IMG/VR virus record: IMGVR_UViG_3300010885_003155
Location: 1 to 50,323 of that record
Origin: a virus
DNA: 50,323 bases
Direction: 5' to 3' (one strand)
Part shown: piece by piece, positions 33,801 through 41,839 of the stretch
How the letters are laid out: every line of letters starts with the position of its first letter
How positions within the stretch are numbered: the first letter of the stretch is position 1
The notes under the pieces: model-generated
Databases searched by the model: none
Told to the model about the DNA's origin: nothing
What the model saw: only the letters and a program-made list of their open reading frames with translations
Position numbers and translations under genes: made by a program

Positions 33801-36800
33801 AAAGAAGCTGTCATTAGCGACGGTGCGCAGGAAGCGCAGGGTTTTGTCACTGCTGAGGGCGATATCTACATCCTTGCATCCAACCTCAATGAGGTCAGCG
33901 ATGCTGCGTCTACCATCTACCATGAGGGTCTAGGGCACCTTGGCCTACGTGCGCTCTTCAATGAGCGCCTCGATAAGGTCCTGCAGCAAATCTACGACGG
34001 CAATAAGAAGCTGCGGGATGAGGCTGACACTTGGTTCGACGAGAACACTAACGCATACCCCGAGAACTCGAACCCCCGCCTGCGTGCACTAGAAGAGGTT
34101 CTGGCTATCCAGTCAGAGGAAGGCCGCGTAGACGCAAGCATCTGGGCAAAGCTCACTGCGGTCATCAAGGACATGGGTCGCCGCCTAGGTATCAAGTCCA
34201 ACTTCTCGGATAGCGAAGTGCGAGCCATTCTGGCTATGGCACACGACCAGATCATTAACGGCCCCCGTGAGAGCGCTGTCGTTAAGGGCCTGCGCTACAT
34301 GATCAATGCGTGGCACGGAGGGCATAACTTCGATAGGTTCAGCCTTGAGCATATTGGGTCGGGTTCAGGTGCGCAGCTTTTCGGCTGGGGTCTGTACTTT
34401 AGTTCTAAAAGGTCCCTCGCTGAACATTATCGGAATAGGGTAGCTAATCCAGCAACCCGAGATATTATTATTGATACACCAGATGGTACGCAAGGTGTTC
34501 TGTATTGGAATGTTAATGCTCTTTTGCCTTATTTAAATCTTTCTGGAACAGATCAAAATTACCCAGCAGAATTTGCTTTAAACAATATTCGTCAAGGGAT
34601 GAGCCTTAATGAAGCAATTGAAGATATGCGTTTAAACTACCCTCATTACCCTAAAGAAGATGTAGATAAAGCAGCAGCAGCACTTCGTGCTGCTAACCCA
34701 CGATTGGAAAAAGCAAAAAGTAGCGTATATAATGTTAATATTGATACTGACGAAAGCCACATGCTTGATTGGGATAAACCATTTGATAAGCAATCAAAGT
34801 ATGTTCAAGAACGTCTAGATGAGCTAGGTCTCATTGATAAAACTGAAGAGCTAGATTTAAAACACAAGTTAGAAGTTGCGGAACAAAAAGCTAAATTCTT
34901 CGATAAAGCCTACAATAAATTTGTAAACGCTGGACGAGGAAGTTTAACTGAAGAAGAGTTTATAAATAAAGCCTCGTTGCTTTATCGTAACCTTAACGAA
35001 AATTTAGATGATATACGTTTTCTTAAGAGACAACTAAAAGCCGAAAGGCAAGGGCAATCGTATTATGGACGTTTAGCAGAGAGGCGTGGTTCCGATAAAG
35101 CAGCATCCAAAGCCCTGCTCGAAGTAGGTATCACTGGTACTACATACGAGGGGGATGACACCGGTGCGCGTAACTACGTCGTCTTTGATGACAACGCCAT
35201 CGATATAGCTAACAAGTACCAGCGTAAGAAGAAGACTGACCCCAGTAAGGAACTGCTGCGGGCTGAGCAGCTGCTTGCACGATCTCGTAACCCGGGTAAT
35301 ATGATTGAAGCAACTTCAACTATGATGAAGGTGCAGCGCAGCAAGCGTCGCCTAGAGCACTTGATGCAAATCATTCCAAACTACCTCACGACTAAACAGG
35401 GTCGTTTGATGTTGCAGTTTCTGTCTCCCGCAGATGTCGTGCATATGGCTACCCGTGCCTCTGCTGCTCTTGGGGGTCGCCTTAATAAGCTCAATACTGC
35501 GCTACAGGAGATGCGGGATACGTCTGCAAGTATGCGGGCAACGATCCAAGATAGAGCATATCGATGGGATAAGTTTAATGTCCGCTTTAAGGAAGGTGGG
35601 CAGCAGCTCTCTGATCTCTTGAACCTTTCTACGCTCTACGACATCGATGTACGTCGTGCAGACAATGTTCAGGATTTCCTCGCGCAGGATGACAAGATTA
35701 AAGAGATTAAGGCGGATACTAAGCTTGGAAATATTGCCAAGACTAGACGTATCAAGACCCGTACTGATCTAGTTGGAGCCGCCTATAAACGGCGAAATGC
35801 CCTTATGACCCCTGCTAATGGTAAGGGTGAAGGACTTAAAATTTACGATATAGCTATCAAAGCTGGTCGGGAAGTTTTCGACCGACAACTAGCTGGGACG
35901 ATAGCTCGGGTTGAACAGTCAAAACTGTCTGATACCCGTAAGGTTACTGCTGTTAAGGCAGTGAAGGCCCTATTTGCAGCGGCTGAGAAGATCGGCCTTT
36001 ACTTCCCACTTGGGCGTGAAGGTGACTTCTGGATGCGTGTTGGTATGGGTAAGGACCGAGGCTACCACTCATTTGCAAGCCAAATTGAACGCGATCTTGC
36101 TATGCGGGAGCGCTACGATGAAATGGTAACAAAGGGTGAGAAGCGTTCTTATGATGAAATTATCTACGCTGGTGAGATGAGTTCAGGGGATAATACCAAT
36201 ACCCTACAACAGGATATCATCGATAACGATCCCACAGGTATGTTCCAAAAGGTTCTCAATGAGCTAGATGCTGGGAAAATTTCAGACCTTAAAGCTGTTA
36301 AAGAGCAGCTGACAGAGATGTACCTACAGACGCTGCCTAAGCTTGCACAGGACGCTGCTATGCAGCATCGGCAAGGTATTGCGGGCTTTACAGCTAATAC
36401 CCTTCGAACCTTTGTGAACGCACAGAACTCAGCGGCAAGCCGCCTTGCGCGTCTTGAGCATAGCGGAGCTATCCGTGATAATCTCGCTACAGCCTATGCT
36501 ATCCTACAGAATGACCCTGATCAGGACCAGTTGAGACCCTATGTCGATCAGATGGCTGAGTTTGCTGGTCAGCAGCTAGCCCCAACTAAAGGTAATCCAA
36601 GCGCAGAAGCAGCATCGAATGCAGCGAACCAGCTTGTATTCCACTACACTATGACCAGCATCAAGACAGCTATGATCCAGATGCTTCAGCTGTCTATCGG
36701 CATGAATGCCCTTGTACGAGACTATGGCTGGCGTGCCCCTGCACAAGCCTATCGCTATATGACTAACCTTAATCATATCTTTAGCACGACAAGACTTGAT

Positions 36801-38408
36801 GAAGATGGAAATGTTATTACTAATTGGGGTCAGCCTTCTATTAGGAATAGCGGTTATATTAAGAACACACGGAACGCTGAAAAGCGTGCCGCACTAGAAG
36901 CTATCTGGGAAGGTGGTAATAGTCGAGGAGCTTACTCCCATAACTATACTGGCGATGTTATGGGTACTCCGCATGTAGATACTAATACATACGGTAATGG
37001 GCTATTGGATAGCACTCGCAAGACCTATAACTTTGTGAGTAAATTTATGTCGGGAGCAGGCTTCCATACAGAACGGTTGTCCCGTGAGATTATGTTTATG
37101 TCTGCTGGTGAACTTGAATACAATAAACTTCGTAAACAAGGTGTTAGCCATATAGATGCCATCAAACGTGCAGAGCAGAGAGCAGCTGAGCTTACTACTG
37201 AAACCATGTTTGACTATGATCCTAATGTAAAGCCCATGATTGCTCGTGGCCCTATTGGTCGCGTTATGTTTAAATTTACAACCTATCCAATGAATATGAC
37301 TTCATTACTCGTTCGAAACTTCTATAACGCTGTGAAGCTCAAGTCCTCACTACAAGAACGTCGTGACGCTTCGATCATGTTCTTTGGTACGCTAGCCAGT
37401 ACCTATATGTTTGCAGGTATGACTGGTCTTCCTCTTTATAGCATGTTCATGGGGCTTGCTGACCTTGCTCGTGAATTGTTCCGCCCACTATGGGAGGATA
37501 AGGATAATCCTGACGAATATAATGAGGACTCTGGGAACCCACTGGCCTATGCCAATATGGACCTTTGGTTCCGTACATACTTCATCCCTCGGTACCTTGG
37601 TGGTGCTACACAGGATGAGGCCGTTGAGCGGCAGGGTACACCTGAACAGCAAGAAGCTGCTGACAAGCAACGTGCGCTTAACCAAAGAACAGTAGAGATG
37701 GGACCGATCTCTGCCTACACAGACCTTAATTTTAGTGGATCGATGTCTCTCAATGATATGTTCCACCATGATCCCGGTCAGGTGAAAAGCGTAACAGATG
37801 CGGTAAAGAACCTTCTACTGAGCACAGGGTTTGCTGCTGCTGGTAGCGTAGCTACACAGATGGCACAAGGTATCGATCTAATGTTGCAAGGGCAGTATGA
37901 GCGAGGGGCTGAGAAGCTCATCCCATCTAACTTCCTACGGCAGCCCCTGATTGCTCAACGTCTTCAGCAGGAGGGATATATTACTCCTAAAGGCGTAGTC
38001 CTTAAGGAACCCGAGTTCTACACTGCGGGTAAGGTAGCCGCACAGTGGGCTGGGTTTGGCTCGACTGAAATTGCGCAGATGCAACAGCAGAATAACCTCT
38101 TCAATGAGGTCACTGATAAAGTCGATCAGAAACGATCTAGCATCCTTAACCGCTATAGCCTTACACACTACAAATATGAGCTAAACCCTACAGATGCGAA
38201 TGCTGCCACTGCCGAAAAGGCTGAAGAGCTACTCGATGAGTACAATTCAGACTATGGGGCTATCAATCCGATTACAGGTAAGCAGCTAAAAGAAGCAATC
38301 GATGCGTTCATGACAAACCGTGAAATTGCTAAGGAATTGGGTGGCCTACAGACCAACAAAAAATATTGGGATGCTGCTCAGGCTATGCGAGAACCCAAGA
38401 CCAAATAA
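30855..38408 (+). CDS. Giant polyvalent virion protein with ADP-ribosyltransferase-like domain
   Basis: 2517 residues from a GTG with AGGAAG upstream. N-terminus: a small domain (1-34, EYTVKVGNTEYDVTAPDADT) followed by an APTP linker. Then come hydrophobic Ala/Gly segments (about 205-385), a Pro/Glu/Gln-rich low-complexity region (to about 850), and a HEGLGH motif (His1023-His1028) like the conserved HE-x-x-G-H of polyvalent proteins. An ADP-ribosyltransferase-like block follows (about 1150-1455): WHGGHNFDRFS, GAQLFGWGLYFS and NYVVFDDNAID match ART-PolyVal. Long helical regions and a C-terminal LPD38-like segment (about 2135-2260) with hydrophobic stretches complete it. Such proteins are carried in the virion and ejected with DNA. 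Activity of the ART and the metalloprotease-like motif is not proven. Confidence 0.85.
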   Translation: MTEYTVKVGNTEYDVTAPDADTAWQWAYMTHQQEATPAPTPAPTPAPTVEPVKTGQEDEGGFFHELGKGLRTGISQIASTPAAFKLQLAATGEHEVAHTLSLFDQIDAGKYKPQETMSAAQAAMFGGEANTDPAVATERAAYEYAKASSAQRKAIRETYVNANTQGIKDVQSGVAAEATEAAKMAPYQPRVGSFSSIKNLGDVRDYLGATVGQVLPQAAAVMGTAAITKSPAATAAISGAMTYGSETEDRVRFIQDQVKDLPPEKQAIAIADYLRKTKDTTAMVAIASGALDLAGPTGSILKKAFAKEVGEEVIHKTVGETIKAGLKEAPKEIGEELLTGGAQEAVSIAGERNIGEQKGPALTNANFMRVLDSAIAEGIGGAAGTVINTGVETGETVLRNKEQVRLDRELVRQAKAAGIDLDNKSIKDTYNAAVAKFKAEGNSEDQALILASRELPRLIGVTPENLGEVPGNASAAPAPTVRVANVNQAAPLPETVRTPLQEVTPEALNAALPAIDAGFEEYADEFNDAYGVTELTPDVRQAAAKMIVAEPNIAPYDALHSVLQNVQQAAPTAAPVVTPVDVQATQPVTQAIEQATAPTGSNIPSLAEAAARDTGIVEPPAPATALATSVPLTVTNGNKIKKDPISGAVNHVVDLSDGTTVTMYRDTEQFGKSNPVWYVEDPLIPNTPEGPYQGGIGSTKQEALANVAKYVERNRPQKIAPTETVDQTAATQEEPAPVEEQVQEEQTPTEPTAGEVARERNLDPGMFTEGVRDVERGAEPLADEQVLDAGGQEALDAYKAGIEYATQQEATNEEATAEPAPQEQEQEQPANLPAVVQETPQPSRKMKARIIGLNAVFDDIAEQFDAAATRGDVKKFIEGLVKDKTIDASEAAEILYTLQDQSVGALDAAKEDLQGLISTAYEDRLNKIQKEEAPSQRYRREGTGQGVTKEAVQDYVNGLIANWKANLNVNVINSIDDLPANLKEAVISDGAQEAQGFVTAEGDIYILASNLNEVSDAASTIYHEGLGHLGLRALFNERLDKVLQQIYDGNKKLRDEADTWFDENTNAYPENSNPRLRALEEVLAIQSEEGRVDASIWAKLTAVIKDMGRRLGIKSNFSDSEVRAILAMAHDQIINGPRESAVVKGLRYMINAWHGGHNFDRFSLEHIGSGSGAQLFGWGLYFSSKRSLAEHYRNRVANPATRDIIIDTPDGTQGVLYWNVNALLPYLNLSGTDQNYPAEFALNNIRQGMSLNEAIEDMRLNYPHYPKEDVDKAAAALRAANPRLEKAKSSVYNVNIDTDESHMLDWDKPFDKQSKYVQERLDELGLIDKTEELDLKHKLEVAEQKAKFFDKAYNKFVNAGRGSLTEEEFINKASLLYRNLNENLDDIRFLKRQLKAERQGQSYYGRLAERRGSDKAASKALLEVGITGTTYEGDDTGARNYVVFDDNAIDIANKYQRKKKTDPSKELLRAEQLLARSRNPGNMIEATSTMMKVQRSKRRLEHLMQIIPNYLTTKQGRLMLQFLSPADVVHMATRASAALGGRLNKLNTALQEMRDTSASMRATIQDRAYRWDKFNVRFKEGGQQLSDLLNLSTLYDIDVRRADNVQDFLAQDDKIKEIKADTKLGNIAKTRRIKTRTDLVGAAYKRRNALMTPANGKGEGLKIYDIAIKAGREVFDRQLAGTIARVEQSKLSDTRKVTAVKAVKALFAAAEKIGLYFPLGREGDFWMRVGMGKDRGYHSFASQIERDLAMRERYDEMVTKGEKRSYDEIIYAGEMSSGDNTNTLQQDIIDNDPTGMFQKVLNELDAGKISDLKAVKEQLTEMYLQTLPKLAQDAAMQHRQGIAGFTANTLRTFVNAQNSAASRLARLEHSGAIRDNLATAYAILQNDPDQDQLRPYVDQMAEFAGQQLAPTKGNPSAEAASNAANQLVFHYTMTSIKTAMIQMLQLSIGMNALVRDYGWRAPAQAYRYMTNLNHIFSTTRLDEDGNVITNWGQPSIRNSGYIKNTRNAEKRAALEAIWEGGNSRGAYSHNYTGDVMGTPHVDTNTYGNGLLDSTRKTYNFVSKFMSGAGFHTERLSREIMFMSAGELEYNKLRKQGVSHIDAIKRAEQRAAELTTETMFDYDPNVKPMIARGPIGRVMFKFTTYPMNMTSLLVRNFYNAVKLKSSLQERRDASIMFFGTLASTYMFAGMTGLPLYSMFMGLADLARELFRPLWEDKDNPDEYNEDSGNPLAYANMDLWFRTYFIPRYLGGATQDEAVERQGTPEQQEAADKQRALNQRTVEMGPISAYTDLNFSGSMSLNDMFHHDPGQVKSVTDAVKNLLLSTGFAAAGSVATQMAQGIDLMLQGQYERGAEKLIPSNFLRQPLIAQRLQQEGYITPKGVVLKEPEFYTAGKVAAQWAGFGSTEIAQMQQQNNLFNEVTDKVDQKRSSILNRYSLTHYKYELNPTDANAATAEKAEELLDEYNSDYGAINPITGKQLKEAIDAFMTNREIAKELGGLQTNKKYWDAAQAMREPKTK

Positions 38409-38413
38409 TAAAA

Positions 38414-38443
38414 AGCCCCCCAGTTGGTGCAAACTGGGGGGCT
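38414..38443 (-). terminator. Strong hairpin terminator between convergent gene blocks
   Basis: A perfect 12-bp stem, AGCCCCCCAGTT (38414-38425) and AACTGGGGGGCT (38432-38443), with a 6-base loop. On the - strand it is followed by TTTTATTATTT, a good U tract. On the + strand there is no U tract but the hairpin is still strong and lies 6 bases after the giant gene's stop. It mainly stops leftward transcription and may help in the other direction. Confidence 0.85.
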
Positions 38444-38497
38444 AGTGGCTCTAAGGGAGAACCGAGGAAGGAGCAACTTCCTGATACTAAGGGATAC

Positions 38498-38695
38498 TCA
38501 CTGACGCCAGATACGTAAACCCCTAATCCCATCGTAGATCACTACTTTCATCAAAATCTTCATCCGCAGACGTCCGCAGACGTCCGCTACCGTCCGCTTA
38601 GCATCGCTGGTATCGAGGCAAGGGAAGAAGATCGACGTGCCCTTTCTGAAGGCCCGCCAGTTAATGTTATAGTCAACCCCCGCTACTCTCATCAA
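38498..38695 (-). CDS. Small conserved phage protein (last gene of replication block)
   Basis: About 65 residues; the frame begins 23 bases inside the 3' end of the primase gene. The pattern NINWRAFRKGTSIFFPCLDT (10-29), then a helix (AKRTVADVCGRLRMKI) and an IYDGIRGLRIWR end is a conserved small family in phages, from memory, with unknown role (small basic, W..F..G.S.F.PCLD). The gene contains an unusual 10-bp tandem repeat (38561-38600). The exact start is uncertain (ATG at 38695 or 38692). Confidence 0.7.
   Translation of the reverse strand: MMRVAGVDYNINWRAFRKGTSIFFPCLDTSDAKRTVADVCGRLRMKILMKVVIYDGIRGLRIWRQ
38561..38600. repeat. Four tandem 10-bp units inside a coding gene
   Basis: Units of the type CGTCCGCAGA start at 38561, 38571, 38581 and 38591 (CATCCGCAGA, CGTCCGCAGA, CGTCCGCTAC, CGTCCGCTTA). 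The period equals one DNA helix turn and is not a multiple of three. The units could be binding sites or slippage products. Confidence 0.85.
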
Positions 38696-41579
38696 CCTGC
38701 TCTGTATCTTCCATATCTTCAGCCCACTCTGACACCTCTGGCGGCACTGGCATATCGATGCCGATAAGGTCGTGCATGTTGAGGAAGCCGTTCACGGACG
38801 TGTCGAACACTAGTGAGTAGACCCCGGGTGTAATGACCTTCATACCCTTCGATAGCCGCTTCACTTCAGTCGTGAGGTAGATACCCTGCTTCTTAAGTTG
38901 GGCTAAAGTTTCCTTGTAGTTGACCTGCATATCAACGCAGTCGTTCTTGAAGTGCTTTGCAGTGAGATACATCCGGTGTGTGTCTGGCTCGTAGCGCACC
39001 AACAGTTCACGGTCTGGCTCAGAGATAGGCAGCATCGGCATCTGGGTGCGCCGATCCACCTTATCATTCACGACGAGGATGTTCTGCATGTGGCGGTTCA
39101 GGTAGTCCCCGAGGATAGTCACGAGGTCCGTAGCTGGCGGCTGCACATCTTCACGCAGGACTAGCAGCATCTGGGTAGCCCACTTATAGATACGCACCAT
39201 GTCCCAGTCGATCAGGCCAAGCTTCTTAGCGATCAGGCCACCAACGATATTTGCAGCAATCACTGCGGACCAGAAGCGCTCGCGCTGCGTCAGCTTAAGC
39301 TCACGGTCCAGCTTGGCTTGCACGGCTTGGAACGTCTTGATGACCTCTGCCTTTTCCTTGATGAGGTACTCGGCATAGATCACCCCTGCATGGCCGTAGT
39401 TGCCAAACAGTTGGTGGTCAAACATCTGCTTAGCAAAGTCCACCTCAAGGACGTCGGTGTAGTCGATCTTGTACTCCAGCATCCGCATCATCTCGCCGTC
39501 TGGCGTGGTCTTCGCCTTAACCAGCTTCTCGTAGAAGGATGCGTTCGAGGAGCAGAGGCTGATTGTCTGCCAGCGCGTGTTATTGACCCGTAGCTTGTTG
39601 CCACTGGCTTCCATGCGCTCCTTGCCCTTACCGTTAGCCATAGCGTAGGCGAAGTCGGAGAAGGCTAGGGGGGCCATGTTGGTCACCTCGTCCACCGTAT
39701 ATGGCAGGTGGTTATACACGCCTAGGCGCATGATGCTGGCGTTCACCGTGTCCTGTGGGGTCGTGCAGAGGTGCCTAGGGTGGCCCCAGACGCTGTTGCA
39801 CATATGGAGGATGGTGGTCTTACCCGTACCCGAATTTTGATGGATGACGTTGATGATGGCACCGCTCTGGCCCGAGAAGCGCAGCAGGGGTGCACCGAAG
39901 GCGGTAAGCGCAGCGAACGCATTACCTTCAAGCCCTTCACGTCCGTAGATGTTGAACACTTCCTTCCACTTCTCAAGGGTACCGACTGCACCCATGTGCC
40001 CAGCGATCTGCTCTGTGGTGGATGAAGGGGGGCTATAGAAGATGCCCTCTGCGGTGACTTCCTTGTCACCTACGATGAATTTGCTGTCGTTGTCAGCCCA
40101 ACCGAATTGAAGTCTCATGAGTTCTGCCTTTGGTCCATGTTGAAAGGTTGCGATTGCTAGGATTAGGTAGTCACAGATAAGATCGAAACGCTTGGCACCA
40201 ACCATCACGCCTTCGCCTGATAGGATTTTGCGTAGCTCTGCTTTGTCTGTGACTTTGTTATTAGGGATAATGAACTCTTTCACACCGTCACTGGGTGTGT
40301 GCAGCCGGATCACTACGACGTCGCGCAGCACGGGGTCGTGCATACGCTTCACGACATAGAGGTCATTCTCGTAGACGAAGACTGGGTCGCCCTCGCCCTT
40401 GAAAGGTTCACGCCAGATGCCACCCTTCTCGCCGCGATAGAACGGCTTGGGGTACTCTGGGATGACAACTGTCTCCATCTCACCCGTCTGCTCGTTAAGC
40501 ATCTCCACTGTGCGATCTTCGACGGTGGCACGAGGAACTATCATGCCTAGTGTGATGGGGTTCTTGATCTTCCCGAGGTGCGGACACCCAGCGCAGCCGC
40601 CCGGGTTATTCCGCTCGATGGTGGCGCAGTTGTGGGGCTGCTCAATGTGAGCGATCTTCTGCACCGTCTTAACGGGGTCGTAGTCGGGGTGCTGGTTAGA
40701 CAGTAGGTGGATGGACTTGTCGGCGTCATTGCAGAACTTCGCTACGGACAGGGCATCGAACCACCGAGGCTCAGAGATAGTCGTCTGGTTATTGAAGCAG
40801 TCCAGAAGCTGCTGGCACCCGTCACCCTTAGCGCTGCGCACCATGATCCGCTTGAAGCTCTTACCAATGCTTTCCTGCATCGCTAGGCCAAGGGCAGTAA
40901 GGGGGCGCTTAGGTGGGACTGGCTGGGGCGACGGCATCTTAATACCCAGCAGCTGGACAAAAATATCAAAGTCGGTCGGCTTGCCCTCATGGATTACCGA
41001 TACGGGGCTAGGCGTAGCGCCCTTAAAATTGTAGGTGCCGGGGATGCGCAGCACCCGGGACACTTCGAAGACTGCTTGGTCAACATAGAGGTCATGGGTG
41101 ACGCAGAGTTCGCGTAGGCGAAGCGCAACAGGCTCCCACTCCTCGCGGGTAATCTCTGCAGTCAGCGGCCAGTACACGTGTAGCCCGCGCCCTGAGTTGA
41201 CGAGGATGGGCTTAGGTAAGCCGATGGTCCTGCAGAACTTCTGCAGTGCGCTTAAGGCCGTAGGCTGATCGATGTAGCCGTCAGGTCTTTTGGTCTTTGG
41301 GTTCACTACTGCCTTGGTAGGTCCGCAGTCGATGTCCAGCCAGAAGGACTTCATGGCTTTGACGTTGGCCTTTTTTCGGCCCGAACCATCGATGTACTTT
41401 GCTACACCGAAGAACACATTCCGTTTCTGCTGCACCAGCAAAGCGGTAACTTCGTCTACTTCCTCGCGGGTCTCGACGAGGTACTGCTTGATATTATCGA
41501 CGCCCTTGATGCCAAGCACGGCGTACCATCCAGAGGACGGCTGTACAGCATTCAAGAGGTCAAATTGGGTCATGTGCAC
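38673..41579 (-). CDS. Primase-polymerase and helicase fusion
   Basis: About 966-968 residues; GTG at 41579 or ATG at 41573. N-terminal domain: archaeo-eukaryotic primase-type, with FWLDIDCG (DID at 82-84) for metal binding and SGRGLHVYW (129-137) with the catalytic His. A Cys cluster (CATIERNNPGGCAGC, about 317-331) suggests a zinc or iron site. The C-terminal part is a DUF927-like helicase ATPase with Walker A SGTGKTT (GTGKT 584-588), Walker B-like YTVDEVTN and an RFWSAVIAANIVGG region. Together it would prime and unwind DNA at the replication fork. It is followed by the small gene at 38498 and preceded by an HTH regulator. Confidence 0.85.
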   Translation of the reverse strand: MHMTQFDLLNAVQPSSGWYAVLGIKGVDNIKQYLVETREEVDEVTALLVQQKRNVFFGVAKYIDGSGRKKANVKAMKSFWLDIDCGPTKAVVNPKTKRPDGYIDQPTALSALQKFCRTIGLPKPILVNSGRGLHVYWPLTAEITREEWEPVALRLRELCVTHDLYVDQAVFEVSRVLRIPGTYNFKGATPSPVSVIHEGKPTDFDIFVQLLGIKMPSPQPVPPKRPLTALGLAMQESIGKSFKRIMVRSAKGDGCQQLLDCFNNQTTISEPRWFDALSVAKFCNDADKSIHLLSNQHPDYDPVKTVQKIAHIEQPHNCATIERNNPGGCAGCPHLGKIKNPITLGMIVPRATVEDRTVEMLNEQTGEMETVVIPEYPKPFYRGEKGGIWREPFKGEGDPVFVYENDLYVVKRMHDPVLRDVVVIRLHTPSDGVKEFIIPNNKVTDKAELRKILSGEGVMVGAKRFDLICDYLILAIATFQHGPKAELMRLQFGWADNDSKFIVGDKEVTAEGIFYSPPSSTTEQIAGHMGAVGTLEKWKEVFNIYGREGLEGNAFAALTAFGAPLLRFSGQSGAIINVIHQNSGTGKTTILHMCNSVWGHPRHLCTTPQDTVNASIMRLGVYNHLPYTVDEVTNMAPLAFSDFAYAMANGKGKERMEASGNKLRVNNTRWQTISLCSSNASFYEKLVKAKTTPDGEMMRMLEYKIDYTDVLEVDFAKQMFDHQLFGNYGHAGVIYAEYLIKEKAEVIKTFQAVQAKLDRELKLTQRERFWSAVIAANIVGGLIAKKLGLIDWDMVRIYKWATQMLLVLREDVQPPATDLVTILGDYLNRHMQNILVVNDKVDRRTQMPMLPISEPDRELLVRYEPDTHRMYLTAKHFKNDCVDMQVNYKETLAQLKKQGIYLTTEVKRLSKGMKVITPGVYSLVFDTSVNGFLNMHDLIGIDMPVPPEVSEWAEDMEDTEQVDESSGG

Positions 41580-41606
41580 CAGTCAGCGGGTTAGCCCCGC
41601 ATATGC

Positions 41607-41837
41607 TTATTCGAACGAATTGATGTAGGACGCGATTGCAGCAACTAGCCAAGGCCGGGGATTAGTCGTGCCCACAAACCAGTTATAAACTGTCTGTCGA
41701 CTAACCCCCATCTCCTCAGCTACTTCCGTAACCGGAACGTCATGCTTGATGCACACGCGCCCAAGGCGGACACCCAGCAAGATACTGGGTGCCCTCTGGT
41801 TAAGCTCGTATAGCCTTCGGCTATAGCCTAGCGACAT
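41607..41837 (-). CDS. HTH DNA-binding regulator
   Basis: 76 residues. A helix-turn-helix covers about 36-55: VTEVAEEMGVSRQTVYNWF, with the typical Ala, Gly and Val spacing of the Cro/C1 type. It is followed by a short helical tail. The basic N-terminal 30 residues may aid DNA contact. It lies between the ssDNA-binding protein and the primase, 27 bases before the latter, and probably controls replication-block transcription. Single-domain, without an effector-binding part. Confidence 0.8.
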   Translation of the reverse strand: MSLGYSRRLYELNQRAPSILLGVRLGRVCIKHDVPVTEVAEEMGVSRQTVYNWFVGTTNPRPWLVAAIASYINSFE

Positions 41838-41839
41838 AC

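Noticed and set aside
33921-33938. Classical zinc metalloprotease HExxH in the giant protein
   Set aside because: The sequence is HEGLGH, with His one residue too far for HExxH; it fits the polyvalent-protein HE-x-x-G-H pattern instead, so protease activity is not claimed.
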